Notes under the pieces: generated by a model
Told to the model about the DNA's origin: nothing
Databases searched by the model: none
What the model saw: the letters and a program-made list of their open reading frames with translations, nothing else
NCBI RefSeq assembly: GCF_900129835.1
Contig: NZ_FQXA01000004.1
Span: forward strand, 62,001-126,000
Direction: 5' to 3'
DNA: 64,000 bases
Source: Stutzerimonas xanthomarina DSM 18231
GTDB lineage: Bacteria; Pseudomonadota; Gammaproteobacteria; Pseudomonadales; Pseudomonadaceae
Shown here: positions 47,995 through 57,850 of the stretch, piece after piece
How positions within the stretch are numbered: the stretch's first letter is position 1
Layout: the number at the start of each line of letters is the position of its first letter
Made by a program: the position numbers and the translations under genes

Positions 47995-50222
47995 CCGACG
48001 CGTTTTATTCTGTACCGACGAACAACATTGTCGATTATAAACCCAGGGACCAACTGGCCGCGGAGGCTCAGCTCGCGGCGTTTATCGAATGGGCAAAACA
48101 GACCCTGCCCAAAGGCATTCCCAATCAAGTGCACTCGAGCATTTGCTGGGAAGACGGCAGTTGGCACCAACACGGCTTCTATGCTTGTAGCTTCAGGGCG
48201 CTCGGATCGACCAACGTTGCCCCAAAGGCGATGCAGATACCCTTCACGGACTTTGCCAAAGCCATACTGGTGTACCGAAGGGTGTATTCGCAGAAAAAGG
48301 TGATGACAATCTGGCTGAGAGCCTTGGCCGGGATGGGAGCCGCCCTGTTCGAGTTGACCGGCACGCAGGATGTGACGCGGGTGTCCGCCGCTATCTGTAA
48401 CAAGGCGTGCGAGGACATGGACCGTCGCTGGACAAAAGGCAACACCGCATACCAGCACGGCAAGGCACTTGAGGCCATCATCACCCTTATGCGGGCCAAA
48501 AAATTGCTCAAGTCAGACTTCCAGTGGACTACTCACCTGACGCTCAGGCCGCGTGGCACGCTCAAGCAGCAAAAAGCGGATCGGGAACAGAAGCTGCCCA
48601 ACCCTGACGCGATCAGAGTCCTCGGGGAAGTGTTCTCAAACGAACTGACGAACCCCCTCGATATCGTTGTGACGTCCGCCTGTGCGCTGTTACTGAGTGC
48701 TCCGAGTCGCGTGGGTGAATTGGCGGATGTTGAATTGGATTGCCGGGTATTCAAAGAGGATACCCAGGGCAATCGGCGCATGTTCCTGCGCTGGTACGCG
48801 GAAAAGATAAACCAGGTGATGCTGAAGCCCGTCGTTAGGCCTGAGATGGAGCCGGTCGTCGAGCGGGTCATCACGTTACTGAGACCGATCACCGACGAGG
48901 CGCGGACTTACGCCGCCTGGCTGGAAGACCATCCCGATGAGTTTCCACTCCATGAAGGGCTGCCACCCAGAGGGCTTGATGAACCGCTCACGTACGCCGA
49001 AGCCTGTGCCGCGCTAAAACTCACCGTTTCTAACGTCTGCGGCTCGCGAAGCGTATTCAATGCCAATTTCCTCAAACCCTTGGAGAAGCGAAAGGCGCTT
49101 AGCCCCGGGGCCCGAGCCCTCTTAGCCGAGATCCGTGGCGGGTGGGATATGGTAGGGAAGCGCATATTTGATAAGGACAAGCCAGGAATCCAGGGTTTTG
49201 CGTATGACGACCGGTGTGTGCTCACGCTGCGCAAGCTCAATGTGCTGTTGCGTGAAAAGTATCTTCCAAAGGATTTTCCATACACCACGCCGTACACGGA
49301 GGGCAAAGCTCGTGTGAGGTACCGTTATGCGTTGTTCACCGTGCGCACGGGAGCACTAACTGACGACTCAGCTCGCGTTGTGATACACGGGTTTGGCGTG
49401 GAGATCGCGGCGAATGCTATCCGATTGACTACGCAACTAGGCGGTACTAACAACCGGAGAAAGAAAAGCCTGTTCGAGCGCTATGGCTACCCCGGTCTCA
49501 AGGTCAACACGCATGCGTTTCGGCACGAATTAAACACGCGGATGCACGAGGCCGGTCTGTCGCAGCTCCTGATTGACGCCTTCTCCGGGCGCACGTCGAT
49601 GGGGTCTGTCTACAACCATGAAACCATCGAGGACCGCACCCAAGGTGTTGCGGCTTACCACCCCAAAACGAAGCACAGCACCGCTGCTCACCGGCTGGAC
49701 AAGGTCATAACCAATCAGCCTCTGCATCTTGCTGATGTGAGGGAACTGCGCGAGGGTGAGCAGGATCGCATTATCCATCAAACCCACCTTGGCGTTTGTG
49801 TTCACAACTTTCCATCCGAACCCTGCCCGAAAATGGGTGCCTGTTTGGACTGCGGGCGGCTCGGTTGCATCAAAGGGGATGACGTGAAGCTGGGCAACCT
49901 CATGGAAGAACGCGACGACCTTAAACGCCGCCTAGATAAAGCCATGGATGCGCAGTCTCGTGGTGTGTTTGGGGCGTCGGAGTCGGCCAAAAAATTGGGT
50001 GAGAAACTCTTTAAGTGCGAGGCGCTCATCCAAATGCTGGAAAACCCGGAACTCGAAAAAGGTGCCATTGTGTGGAACGCCGATAACGGTTGGACGCTGG
50101 CCAAGAACGCCGCCGCAATGTCGGGGCTGATCGAAGTCAAATTCATTGAAGATAACCAGACGCAAGAGGCGTTGCCATCGTTGGATGACGTCTTGGCTTT
50201 GCTGGATGAGATCGAGGATTAA
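47991..50222 (+). CDS. ginC: Tyrosine recombinase 3 of the GInt module (GinC-like)
   Basis: 743 residues, unusually long for the family. Arg in SAPSRVGELADVELD near residue 240, H-x-F-R-H in NTHAFRHELNTRMHEAGLS near 510, and Tyr in SMGSVYNHETIED near 540. The C-terminal 200 residues carry a Cys cluster (CVHNFPSEPCPKMGACLDCGRLGC near 605-630) and a helical acidic tail. Its extra domains may bind its partners or DNA ends. Confidence 0.8.
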   Translation: MTDAFYSVPTNNIVDYKPRDQLAAEAQLAAFIEWAKQTLPKGIPNQVHSSICWEDGSWHQHGFYACSFRALGSTNVAPKAMQIPFTDFAKAILVYRRVYSQKKVMTIWLRALAGMGAALFELTGTQDVTRVSAAICNKACEDMDRRWTKGNTAYQHGKALEAIITLMRAKKLLKSDFQWTTHLTLRPRGTLKQQKADREQKLPNPDAIRVLGEVFSNELTNPLDIVVTSACALLLSAPSRVGELADVELDCRVFKEDTQGNRRMFLRWYAEKINQVMLKPVVRPEMEPVVERVITLLRPITDEARTYAAWLEDHPDEFPLHEGLPPRGLDEPLTYAEACAALKLTVSNVCGSRSVFNANFLKPLEKRKALSPGARALLAEIRGGWDMVGKRIFDKDKPGIQGFAYDDRCVLTLRKLNVLLREKYLPKDFPYTTPYTEGKARVRYRYALFTVRTGALTDDSARVVIHGFGVEIAANAIRLTTQLGGTNNRRKKSLFERYGYPGLKVNTHAFRHELNTRMHEAGLSQLLIDAFSGRTSMGSVYNHETIEDRTQGVAAYHPKTKHSTAAHRLDKVITNQPLHLADVRELREGEQDRIIHQTHLGVCVHNFPSEPCPKMGACLDCGRLGCIKGDDVKLGNLMEERDDLKRRLDKAMDAQSRGVFGASESAKKLGEKLFKCEALIQMLENPELEKGAIVWNADNGWTLAKNAAAMSGLIEVKFIEDNQTQEALPSLDDVLALLDEIED

Positions 50223-50224
50223 CG

Positions 50225-50623
50225 ATGGGGCATTTAACGCCAAAGGATGAGAAACGCATCATTAAGCTGATTGAGGAATGGTCAGGGCCGAAGCTGACCT
50301 GGCCATTGCTTGTTGATGCCTGCAAAGAAAAACTGGGTATTAGTCGTGCTCGCCAGTCCCTGATGAATCTACCTGCCGTGGATTTAGCAATGAAGAATGC
50401 CAAGGCGGGATTGAAGGCTCAGAAGCTGAAGCCGGGCTGGATTAGCGATATTCAGGCAGCCAACGAGCGCATTGAGAAACTGACAGAGAATAATCAGAAA
50501 CTGTCAGCTGCTGTTCGAGATATGTATCGCCGGTTTTTGATTTGGCAAGCCAATGCGGATATGCACGGGCTAACGCAATCGATGTTGGAGCGGCCGGTTT
50601 CACAACTTCGAAAGAAGAGCTGA
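50225..50623 (+). CDS. ginD: Small coiled-coil protein of the GInt module (GinD-like)
   Basis: 132 residues, rich in Lys, Glu and Leu: an N-terminal helix-turn-helix-like region (WPLLVDACKEKLGISRARQSLMN) and a coiled coil near residues 78-102 (IQAANERIEKLTENNQKLSAAVRDMYRRF). Starts two bases after ginC. In GInts the fourth gene is reported to be needed for recombination, perhaps as a DNA-binding or directionality factor; that role is inferred here. Confidence 0.72.
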   Translation: MGHLTPKDEKRIIKLIEEWSGPKLTWPLLVDACKEKLGISRARQSLMNLPAVDLAMKNAKAGLKAQKLKPGWISDIQAANERIEKLTENNQKLSAAVRDMYRRFLIWQANADMHGLTQSMLERPVSQLRKKS

Positions 50624-51088
50624 TCCGGTGCTCAAAACACATACCTGGAAAAGACTCATGGCAGCAACGTCCTGAAATCCGAGCACTCGGACCATGCTCC
50701 GCGCTAAGCTCTGGAGGGGTACGAGTTGATGACACGTCCATATTGCAAGCCACAATCGGGGATGCGAGTGCCAGTGGAGCAAAAGTCGTAGATCACATTC
50801 TCAATCATGGCTACCGTCGCCAGCGATTTGATTTCCATGCTCACACCTGAATAATTTTCTCGTGAATGAAGCGGTCTGTTGCCGCTGGCCATTAATGACC
50901 GATTTTGACCGCTTTGAGCCTTTCGGATTAGGCAGGAATCGGCCAGGAGCGGACAGTCATCCCAGGGGATTGGTTTCGCCTGCGAAATCATGCCATATAG
51001 CTACCTTTCATCAGGGATGAGTACTGCGTTGGCGGAAATGGCCAAGATAGGCGTCCCTGCCTCGTCATGAGTAACAGGGGGCCTAATC
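50624..51088. other. Gene-free stretch after ginD
   Basis: 465 bp with no credible gene. The only ORF of size (minus, 50704-50991) has low-complexity composition and no ribosome site. A segment near 50875-50960 contains partly inverted blocks (CCGCTGGCC ... GGCCAGGAGCGG), perhaps a repeat or an attachment-end remnant. Confidence 0.4.
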
Positions 51089-52459
51089 GTGTATCTATCC
51101 GTCTTGAAACTAGAAAATTTCCGCCAGTTTGGCCAGGCTAACTGTGGCTTGGAAGTCACCTTCAACCCAGGTGTTACCGCGTTGGTCGGGGAAAACGACG
51201 CAGGCAAAACAGCCGTCATCGATGCGATCCGGTATGTACTGCAAACCCGTGATGCCGAATACCTGAAGCTTCAACTCCAAGACTTCCATATCGATGACAG
51301 CGGAGCTCAGGCCAGTACCATCACGCTGAGGTGCACATTAGATGGTTTGAGTAAGGCCGAACTGGGAGCGTTCGCTGAGTATGTCACCTACAAAAACGGC
51401 GTAGGTCGTCTACACATCCATTGGTCAGCCACGCGTGTCCAAGGCTCAACTCTAACCCGCAGATGGGTGGATATTTCAGTGCGTTCTGGTGAGAATGGGG
51501 AAGGGCCGTCCCTGGATGCAGGGGCCCGTCTTCTGCTCGCCACTGCGTACTTGAAACCATTACGTGATGCAGAGCGCGAGATGTCGCCAGGCCGAAATTC
51601 CCGGCTCTCTCAGGTCTTGAGCAGCTTCCCAAGCATCGATGTCGGAAGCGCTTTCGATACCGCGACCCCGCCTGCTAGCCCCGTCGATGCAGAAGCGTTG
51701 AGCATTGCTGGCATGGGCGACTACATGCGCTATCTGGTGAACAAGCACAGCGCTATCGTCAGTGCTGAACATGCCATTAACCAGAACTACCTGGCCCCGC
51801 TTTCTCTTGTGGGACAGCCCCTGACAAGCCGTATCAGTTTCGGCGAGGGGGGTACCGAGGATGCGAGGCTCAAACAGATCCTTGAGCGCTTGGAACTCGG
51901 GTTGCTTGATCACGCTTCGGGCGAGTCCCGGGGCGTTTATGGTTTGGGCTCAAACAACGTACTGTTTATGGCCTGCGAGCTCCTCCTGCTTGGAAAGGAG
52001 CCAGACGGCCTGCCGCTTCTATTGGTAGAAGAGCCTGAGGCTCACCTGCACCCGCAGCGGCAACTGCAGCTCATGGAGTTTCTTGAGAAGGCCGCGAAAC
52101 CTGCGGACGGTTTGAGACCGGTTCAGGTGATTCTGACCACTCACAGCCCGAATCTGAGCTCAAAGATTCCGATCCAGAATCTTGATCTCATGCATCGAGG
52201 GCGCGCGTTCTCGCTGGCTGAAGATCAGACCTGCTTGGGCGCCGATGACTATCGATTCCTCAGTCGCTTCCTGGACGTCACGAAAGCAGGATTGTTCTTC
52301 GCCAAAGGACTATTGGTGGTGGAGGGCGATGCTGAGGCGATCCTTCTGCCAGCCATTGCGCGTAGGCTTGGAAAAGACCTGACCAAGCATGGTGTGTCGG
52401 TGATCAATGTGGGCGGCGTCCTGCCAGTGAGGGGCCACCGACCAACCGGCGCTATTTAG
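51089..52459 (+). pseudogene. OLD-like ATP-dependent nuclease, truncated in its TOPRIM domain
   Basis: 456 residues from a GTG start. The N-terminal ABC-type ATPase has Walker A GENDAGKT at 34-41, LLLVEEPEAHLHPQRQLQLMEF as Walker B near 310, and VILTTHSPNL near 345. The C-terminal TOPRIM nuclease begins (GLLVVEGDAEAILLPAIARRLGKDLTKHGVSVINVGG) but is cut at about 52425, where the DNA changes into Tn3-family transposase sequence; the last 10 residues are foreign. Intact members act in phage defence (OLD, Gabija GajA). This copy is probably inactive. Confidence 0.8.
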
Positions 52460-53401
52460 AAGTCTGCGTGTTCTCCTACCTGGCCAGCGAGCTGCGATCG
52501 GGTGACATGTGTGTATCGGCACGTGGCCAACAACTACATCGCTGTGTTCCAGCACTTCATCCCACCTGGCATCTGGGAGGCGATTTACGTAATTGAGGGG
52601 CTGCTTAAGGCTGATCTGAGTGTCGAGGCAGACACTGTGTATTCAGATACTCAGGGGCAATCGGCGACCGTCTTTGCCTTCACCCATCTGCTGGGCATCA
52701 ACCTGATGCCGCGCATACGCAACTGGCGTGACCTGGTGATGTGCCGGCCGGATCGCGGCGCGTCTTACAAGCATATCAACCGCCTGTTCACCGACACTGC
52801 CGACTGGCATTTGATCGAAACTCACTGGCAAGATCTGATGCAGGTCGCGCTGTCCATCCAGGCCGGCAAAATCTCCTCGCCTATGCTGCTGCGAAAACTC
52901 GGCTCCTACAGCCGGCGCAACAAGCTCTACCACGCCGCCCAGGCACTGGGCAGCGTGATCCGCACGATCTTCCTGCTCAACTGGATCGGTAGCCGCGAGT
53001 TGCGCCAGGAAGTCACTGCGAACACCAATAAAATCGAGTCCTACAACGGTTTCTCGAAGTGGCTTTCGTTCGGTGGCGACGTGATTGCTGAGAACGATCC
53101 GGACGAACAGCAAAAACGTCTGCGCTACAACGACATGATGGCCTCATCGGTGATCCTGCAGAACACTGTGGATATGATGCGCATTCTGCAGAAATTGGCC
53201 CGAGAGGGTTGGCAATTCACCGACGAGGACGTGTCCTTCCTCAGCCCCTACCAGACCAGCAACGTCAAGCGCTTCGGCGAATTCAACCTCAAGCTCAACC
53301 GGCCACCGGAGCCCTGGATCAAGGACTCGGTGTTTCAACAAGCTGCCGGCTCGCTGCGGGTGATCACACCTCGCCAGCTAGATACCGAGAAAACCACATG
53401 A
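52430..53401 (+). pseudogene. tnpA: Tn3-family transposase tnpA remnant (Tn4651/Tn4652 type)
   Basis: Two non-adjacent pieces of one transposase are joined. 52438-52510 encodes NRRYLEVCVFSYLASELRSGDM, a mid-protein segment. From about 52512, in another frame, comes the C-terminal catalytic part, with FIPPGIWEAIYVIEGLL, SDTQGQSATVFAF (DDE metal site), the Glu in VTANTNKIESYNGFSKWLSFGGDV, and the family end. About 650 N-terminal residues and an internal section are missing. It cannot make a working enzyme. Confidence 0.85.
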
Positions 53402-53760
53402 TCAATGTTCCTCCCCCGTCCTTTCGCGTTACGCCGTACGGCGAAGTCGATGCGGTGGCGTTGGAAAACCTGCGCGCCGCCTTCGACACCTCTCAATTGC
53501 TCTGGCTGGCTGATCGATTGGATGCCTGCTTGCTGGAACTGGGCGGAGCCACCGCCATCCGCGACGAGCTGCTGAGATTGCATGCGATGGCTCTGACGAT
53601 AGTTGAGGGCATCGCTCTTACAGTGCCTGCCGAGAATGCTTGTATCTGGGCAGAGGCCGAATCTCTACAGATGGATCTTGAAGCGCTGGTTTCCTGGGCT
53701 CGCACTGCTCAGCTCCTCCTTGCGCCGCTTATAAATCTCGCACCAATCCACGAGGCATGA
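53398..53760 (+). CDS. tnpC: TnpC, post-transcriptional regulator of Tn3-type transposase
   Basis: 120 residues, ATG overlapping the tnpA stop, matching TnpC of Tn4651/Tn4652 in length and position. That protein lowers TnpA level after transcription. The body is helical (LWLADRLDACLLELGGATAIRDELLRLHAMALTIVEGI). The gene is intact although its transposase partner is broken, so it may still act in trans on related transposons in the cell. Confidence 0.8.
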   Translation: MINVPPPSFRVTPYGEVDAVALENLRAAFDTSQLLWLADRLDACLLELGGATAIRDELLRLHAMALTIVEGIALTVPAENACIWAEAESLQMDLEALVSWARTAQLLLAPLINLAPIHEA

Positions 53761-53844
53761 GCACTCTGGATGATTTCGACAAGACTCAGCTGTTCCTGAC
53801 CATGGATAGGATCGCCGGTAAATGGATCACCTCAGCAATCAGCT

Positions 53845-54562
53845 CTACGAGTGGGTGATCACAGCCGCTGCAGCCAGCTCGCGAATGGACTCTGGGAGCG
53901 CTAGGGCCAGGGGAAGCACTACAAGCGAGTTGCGAGTGCCTGAGCTAAAGGCTACTGCCCGTGAGGCAGATGCCTCCAAACCAAATAGCCGGGAGCTGAG
54001 TACGCCGAGGGCGGGAGCGAGTAATAGAAACGCTCCGTATACCGGAAGCAACGGCGCCAGGATGTCGAGTTGGTACACTACGGCCGCGATCTACGAACCC
54101 ACCACCACGATTAGAACCAGGGCCATCGCAGGCACTGGCAGCCAGGCCCAACCTGCGCTCCATGCGCGAACCAGCTGAGATCGGCGCCCGCCAAATTCGG
54201 TGAGCACAGCCGCTACCAAGGGTAGGACGATCAGTAACAGGAATGCTTCTGCGAAGGGCCACAGCTCGATCACTGTGCCGGCTTCGGAACCAAGGATTAG
54301 CTGCAAGTAGAGGGGCAGCAGCAAAAGCTGAAGCAACAGCAGCAATGGCGTCGCCGCGGGCACCAGACGAGAGTCTCCTTTGCCCAGGTGGGTGAAGACC
54401 ACCACGTAATCACATGGCATACATCAGCACGGCAATCGCCGGTGTGATGGCCATGGCCGTCAGTCCGGTGAATTGCGCAGAGCTCAAACCTGCAATGGCA
54501 GCGGCCACCACCGCCGCGAAATAAAATGCTATCTGATGTTCTTCCAGCCAGTCCCGCGACAT
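53845..54562 (-). pseudogene. Arsenic-resistance ACR3/SBF-like transporter, decayed
   Basis: Reading from ATG 54562 gives a normal start (MSRDWLEEHQIAFYFAAVVAAA...). At about 54418 an internal deletion of roughly 60 codons shifts the frame after VLMYAM and rejoins at CDYVVVFTHLGKGDSRL, the family signature segment. A TAG stop at 54091-54093 then interrupts VLIVVVGS / IAAVVYQLD, and the sequence is cut at about 53857 before the last helices, next to the tnpC flank. Three independent lesions show long inactivity. Confidence 0.8.
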
Positions 54563-54792
54563 CTGATATCTTCTCTTGTTGCGCAAGGGCGACATTCTCG
54601 CACTGGCATCGAATTTAACCCAGCGCTGAGGCTGGTTGCGCAGCGGGCTGCCTGGTTGCTTTTCGCTTGTGCCGGTGGGCGGAGGTTTACAACGCTCCAA
54701 CAAGTCTTGCCGACAAGAGGAAGCATGGTGTTTCGAAATAACCGGAAGGCGAGTCTGACGCAAGTGTTCGTCACCGCCAGGAGCTAACCGCA

Positions 54793-55227
54793 ATGAACCC
54801 TCAACGTTCAGGCATGACCTGGAACCTGCTGCTGCTAACCTGGCTGGTCGCACTGGTATCGACCCTATCCGCGCTGTTCATTGGCGAGGTGATGGGCCAG
54901 GCACCCTGTGTTTTGTGCTGGTTCCAGCGCGCCTTTATGTTTCCGCTGGCGGTGATCCTGGCCATCGCCTGCTACCGCTCGGATTTCACAGTCTGGCGTT
55001 ACGCCCTACCGCTGACCGTTATCGGTGCGGCGCTGGCATTTGTTCACACGCTGCTCTATGCAGGGCTGATTCCACAGCCGATCCAGCCCTGCACGGCCAC
55101 CGGTCCATCCTGCTCGGGCGCCGGAATGACACTCTTCGGCGTGGTGCCCCTGCCGGCACTCGCCTTGTTCGCCTTTATCCTGATCGCCATCCTGCTCATT
55201 CTCATCCGTCGGAGAACAACTCCATGA
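54793..55227 (+). CDS. dsbB: Disulfide bond formation protein DsbB/BdbC-like
   Basis: 144 residues, four membrane helices. CVLC at 39-42 is the quinone-side redox pair; the periplasmic pair is C95 and C103 (QPCTATGPSC). Reoxidises its DsbA partner, which is encoded with a four-base overlap. Short BdbC-like form rather than full DsbB. Extra copies of this pair are often found in mobile metal-resistance DNA. Confidence 0.9.
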   Translation: MNPQRSGMTWNLLLLTWLVALVSTLSALFIGEVMGQAPCVLCWFQRAFMFPLAVILAIACYRSDFTVWRYALPLTVIGAALAFVHTLLYAGLIPQPIQPCTATGPSCSGAGMTLFGVVPLPALALFAFILIAILLILIRRRTTP

Positions 55228-55904
55228 ATCGCCGTTCCGTGGTCCTGATCATCAGTGCCGTGCTCCTGGCCGTTTTTGCCGCCGCCGCATTCTTCTATTC
55301 TCCGTCGCAGTCACCTCAACAGGCCCAAGCTCCCGGTTCGACAGCCCAAGAGACCGCGACACAACCCAAACAGAACCGTGGCCAACTGGTTCGCTTCCAC
55401 TCGCCAGTGTTCGGCCCAGCGCAAGCGCCAGTAACCATTGTCGAGTTCTTCGATCCTTCATGCGAGGCATGCCGCGCCTTCCATCCCTATGTGAAGCAGA
55501 TCCTCGCCGAGAACCCGGAAGATGTACGTCTGGTGCTGCGCTATGTACTGTTTCATCAAGGTTCGGAAGAAGTGGCGCGGATGCTTGAGGCGGCGCGCAA
55601 GCAAAATCTTCATGAACAAGTGCTGGAGGCTGTGCTGGAGACCCAACCCGGTTGGCACGACGACCCCAAGGTAATGCAGGCATGGGCTGCTGCCGAGGGC
55701 GTCGGTTTGAACTTGGAGCAGGCCCGCCAGGACATGCATACGCCTAGCGTCAACGCCGTGCTTGAAACGGACATGCAGGACGTCAAGGCCGTTGGGATTC
55801 GTGGCACCCCGACCTTTTTTGTAAATGGTCGTGCGCTCAGCGAGTTCGGCCCGGAGCCGCTGCGCCGATTAGTGAGCAGCGAAGTGGCCAAGGCACGGGA
55901 ATGA
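55224..55904 (+). CDS. DsbA-family thioredoxin-fold oxidase
   Basis: 226 residues: N-terminal membrane anchor (VVLIISAVLLAVFAAAAFFY), a Pro/Gln linker, then the thioredoxin fold with C80-E-A-C83 (FFDPSCEACRAF) and cis-Pro loop GIRGTPTFFVNG near residue 195. Works with the DsbB-like protein upstream to introduce disulfides, here perhaps in metal-binding or envelope proteins. Confidence 0.9.
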   Translation: MNRRSVVLIISAVLLAVFAAAAFFYSPSQSPQQAQAPGSTAQETATQPKQNRGQLVRFHSPVFGPAQAPVTIVEFFDPSCEACRAFHPYVKQILAENPEDVRLVLRYVLFHQGSEEVARMLEAARKQNLHEQVLEAVLETQPGWHDDPKVMQAWAAAEGVGLNLEQARQDMHTPSVNAVLETDMQDVKAVGIRGTPTFFVNGRALSEFGPEPLRRLVSSEVAKARE

Positions 55905-55908
55905 CACT

Positions 55909-56370
55909 ATGAGCGCGCTGGAGAACCGCGTGCCACCGCTGCTCGTAGCGGTCCTGATCGCTCTGCTGATGGGGTTGTCGGGACCCAGATTGCCGAGCAT
56001 CGAACTGGCATGGACCGAGCGCCTGACCTTCGCTTTGCCGGTACTGTTCCTGGGGCTCGGCGTGTGTTTCGCCGGCGTACTGTCGTTCCGCCGCGCACGT
56101 ACTACTGTCAATCCATTGCAGCCGCAGCAGGCTTCGGTGTTGGTGGAGGCTAGCATCTATCAGTACAGCCGCAACCCCATGTATTTGGGCTTCGCCATCA
56201 GCCTGACGGCCTGCGCGCTGGCCCTGGCCTCGCCTTTTACCCTGCTGGGCGTGGTTGCCTTCGTGCTTTACATGAATCGTTTCCAAATCGAACCCGAAGA
56301 GTCGGCGCTGGAAGCGCTGTTCGGCGAATCATTCGCTCGCTACCGCGCACGAGTCTGCCGCTGGCTCTGA
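55909..56370 (+). CDS. Isoprenylcysteine/PEMT-like membrane methyltransferase
   Basis: 153 residues, four membrane helices. Conserved SAM-binding segment YQYSRNPMYLGFAI near residue 83 and the C-terminal NRFQIEPEESALEALFGESFARYRARVCRWL, typical of the ICMT/PEMT superfamily (YxRNPMY-L and EE-L--FG--Y). Substrate unknown. Four bases after the DsbA-like gene, so in the same operon. Confidence 0.85.
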   Translation: MSALENRVPPLLVAVLIALLMGLSGPRLPSIELAWTERLTFALPVLFLGLGVCFAGVLSFRRARTTVNPLQPQQASVLVEASIYQYSRNPMYLGFAISLTACALALASPFTLLGVVAFVLYMNRFQIEPEESALEALFGESFARYRARVCRWL

Positions 56371-56584
56371 GCGTCCGCGGCGGTAGCGACTGGCGGGGCT
56401 TGCTCGTCGCTGCAGCCCGCCGAAGGTGCCACGACCTAGCCTGATCTCCTCGTGACGAGCTGCTTTGGCCACATGCCGCTAGCATGTCTCTGGTCGAGGA
56501 TATAGCGCCAACGAGTGATCTCGCGAGTTCACTCCGTTGATATCGAGCTAACTGTCTAGCAACAGCGGTGAGCGCAAAGCAGGC

Positions 56585-57505
56585 TTATGCTTCGCTGCGA
56601 TGACTGTCGGCCTGCCTGGTATCGATACAAACACTGCCGTCTAGCTCCATTTCAAGTGTCGAGTGGCTAACTTCGAATTGCTCATGAAGTACTCGTTTTA
56701 AATCAGTCTTTACTCGTTCAATATCGGGTAGGCTAGCCTTCTTGATGACAACGTGAGCTTCCAATGCAGTTGAATGTTCGGCGATTTCCCAGACATGTAC
56801 GTGGTGAACACTCATAACGTCTTCTACTTGCTCCATGACATTGATTATATCAGTGATGGAAACTCCTTCTGGTGCGCCCTCCATTAACAAGTGAATGGTT
56901 TTAGGTAGCATGCTAAAGCCTTGCCATAGCACGTAACCAGCAATCATCAGCGTCAGTACAGTATCTGTCCAATACCAGCCATACAGGAGGATTAATGTTC
57001 CGGCAATAATAACGCCGACGGAGGCCAGCGCATCCGACACATTGTGCAAGAATGCCGCCTTTATATTCATGCTGTCCTTAGACATTGTGTAGGTCAGCAA
57101 GGCCGTAGCGATATCTACAATCAAGGCTATTCCCGCCACCACGACCACTGTCCATCCTTCAATGGGCTGTGGGGCAAAAAACCGTCCTATAGCTTCGTAG
57201 ATGAGGTAGAGACCAACGATAATTAGCGTGACCAAGTTAATCAAAGCCGCTATGGTTTCACTGCGTCGGTAGCCAAAGGTTTTAAAAGCATCTGGAGGTT
57301 TGCGGCCGATCTTACGTGCGATGAGCGCAATAACCAGTGATGCAGCATCGCTCAAGTTATGTAGCGCGTCAGCTATGAGCGATAAGCTCCCAGAAAGTAT
57401 CCCGCCAACAACTTGTGCCAGAGTGAGTGCAGTATTAACGCCAATAGCTGCGATTAAACGCTTATCGCCTATGGCTTCGGTGTTATGGTTATGTTCGTGA
57501 GCCAT
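56585..57505 (-). CDS. Cation diffusion facilitator CzcD/ZitB-like
   Basis: 306 residues, six helices. Zinc-site residues: His and Asp in SLIADALHNLSDAASL (helix 2) and FLHNVSDALAS (helix 5). His-rich N-terminus HEHNHN and cytoplasmic domain VMSVHHVHVWEIAEHSTALEAHV. Exports Zn/Cd/Co by proton exchange. Lower GC and AT-rich codons set it apart from the backbone. The 214 bp between it and the methyltransferase gene show nothing notable. Confidence 0.92.
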   Translation of the reverse strand: MAHEHNHNTEAIGDKRLIAAIGVNTALTLAQVVGGILSGSLSLIADALHNLSDAASLVIALIARKIGRKPPDAFKTFGYRRSETIAALINLVTLIIVGLYLIYEAIGRFFAPQPIEGWTVVVVAGIALIVDIATALLTYTMSKDSMNIKAAFLHNVSDALASVGVIIAGTLILLYGWYWTDTVLTLMIAGYVLWQGFSMLPKTIHLLMEGAPEGVSITDIINVMEQVEDVMSVHHVHVWEIAEHSTALEAHVVIKKASLPDIERVKTDLKRVLHEQFEVSHSTLEMELDGSVCIDTRQADSHRSEA

Positions 57506-57739
57506 TGGTTTTTAACCGTCCTTAAAATAACATAAGACAAGGATAGGAAGCCCAAAAAAAGTAATAGATAATACTAGCACCAATACCATCTGGCCTTCCA
57601 AACCACACTGACAGAAATGCGACCACTCTCAAGCGAGTTTGTGCGTTATCGTCTGAATCTTGCCGATAACTGGCCGATCCCTCTCAAACGCTAAACGACG
57701 TTGCTCGCTAATGATAGATGATGCGGCGTCAATCCGAAG

Positions 57740-57755
57740 ATGACAAAATTGTAAT
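57740..57755. promoter_or_regulatory. CopR/CzcR-type metal-response box
   Basis: ATGACAAAATTGTAAT resembles the TGACA-N4-TGTNAT-type box bound by CopR/CzcR response regulators. It is in the 478-bp gap between the CDF gene and the small secreted gene (57506-57983), which holds no other gene. The regulator itself is not in the window. Confidence 0.45.
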
Positions 57756-57850
57756 CTTCCAATCATTCTTTTCGTAGGATAGGCCCTTGCAGATTGGTGC
57801 GCCTCGGTGCTGACATGACGAAGCAAGGCGCTCATGTCACCGCGCAATGG

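Noticed and set aside
45146..50222. RIT (recombinase-in-trio) element
   Set aside because: RIT recombinases are each about 300-420 residues and lack a fourth small gene; sizes of 420, 529 and 743 plus a coiled-coil protein fit the GInt arrangement better.
50704..50991. 95-codon minus-strand ORF after ginD
   Set aside because: No ribosome site, no recognisable family, and a composition typical of translated non-coding repeat DNA.
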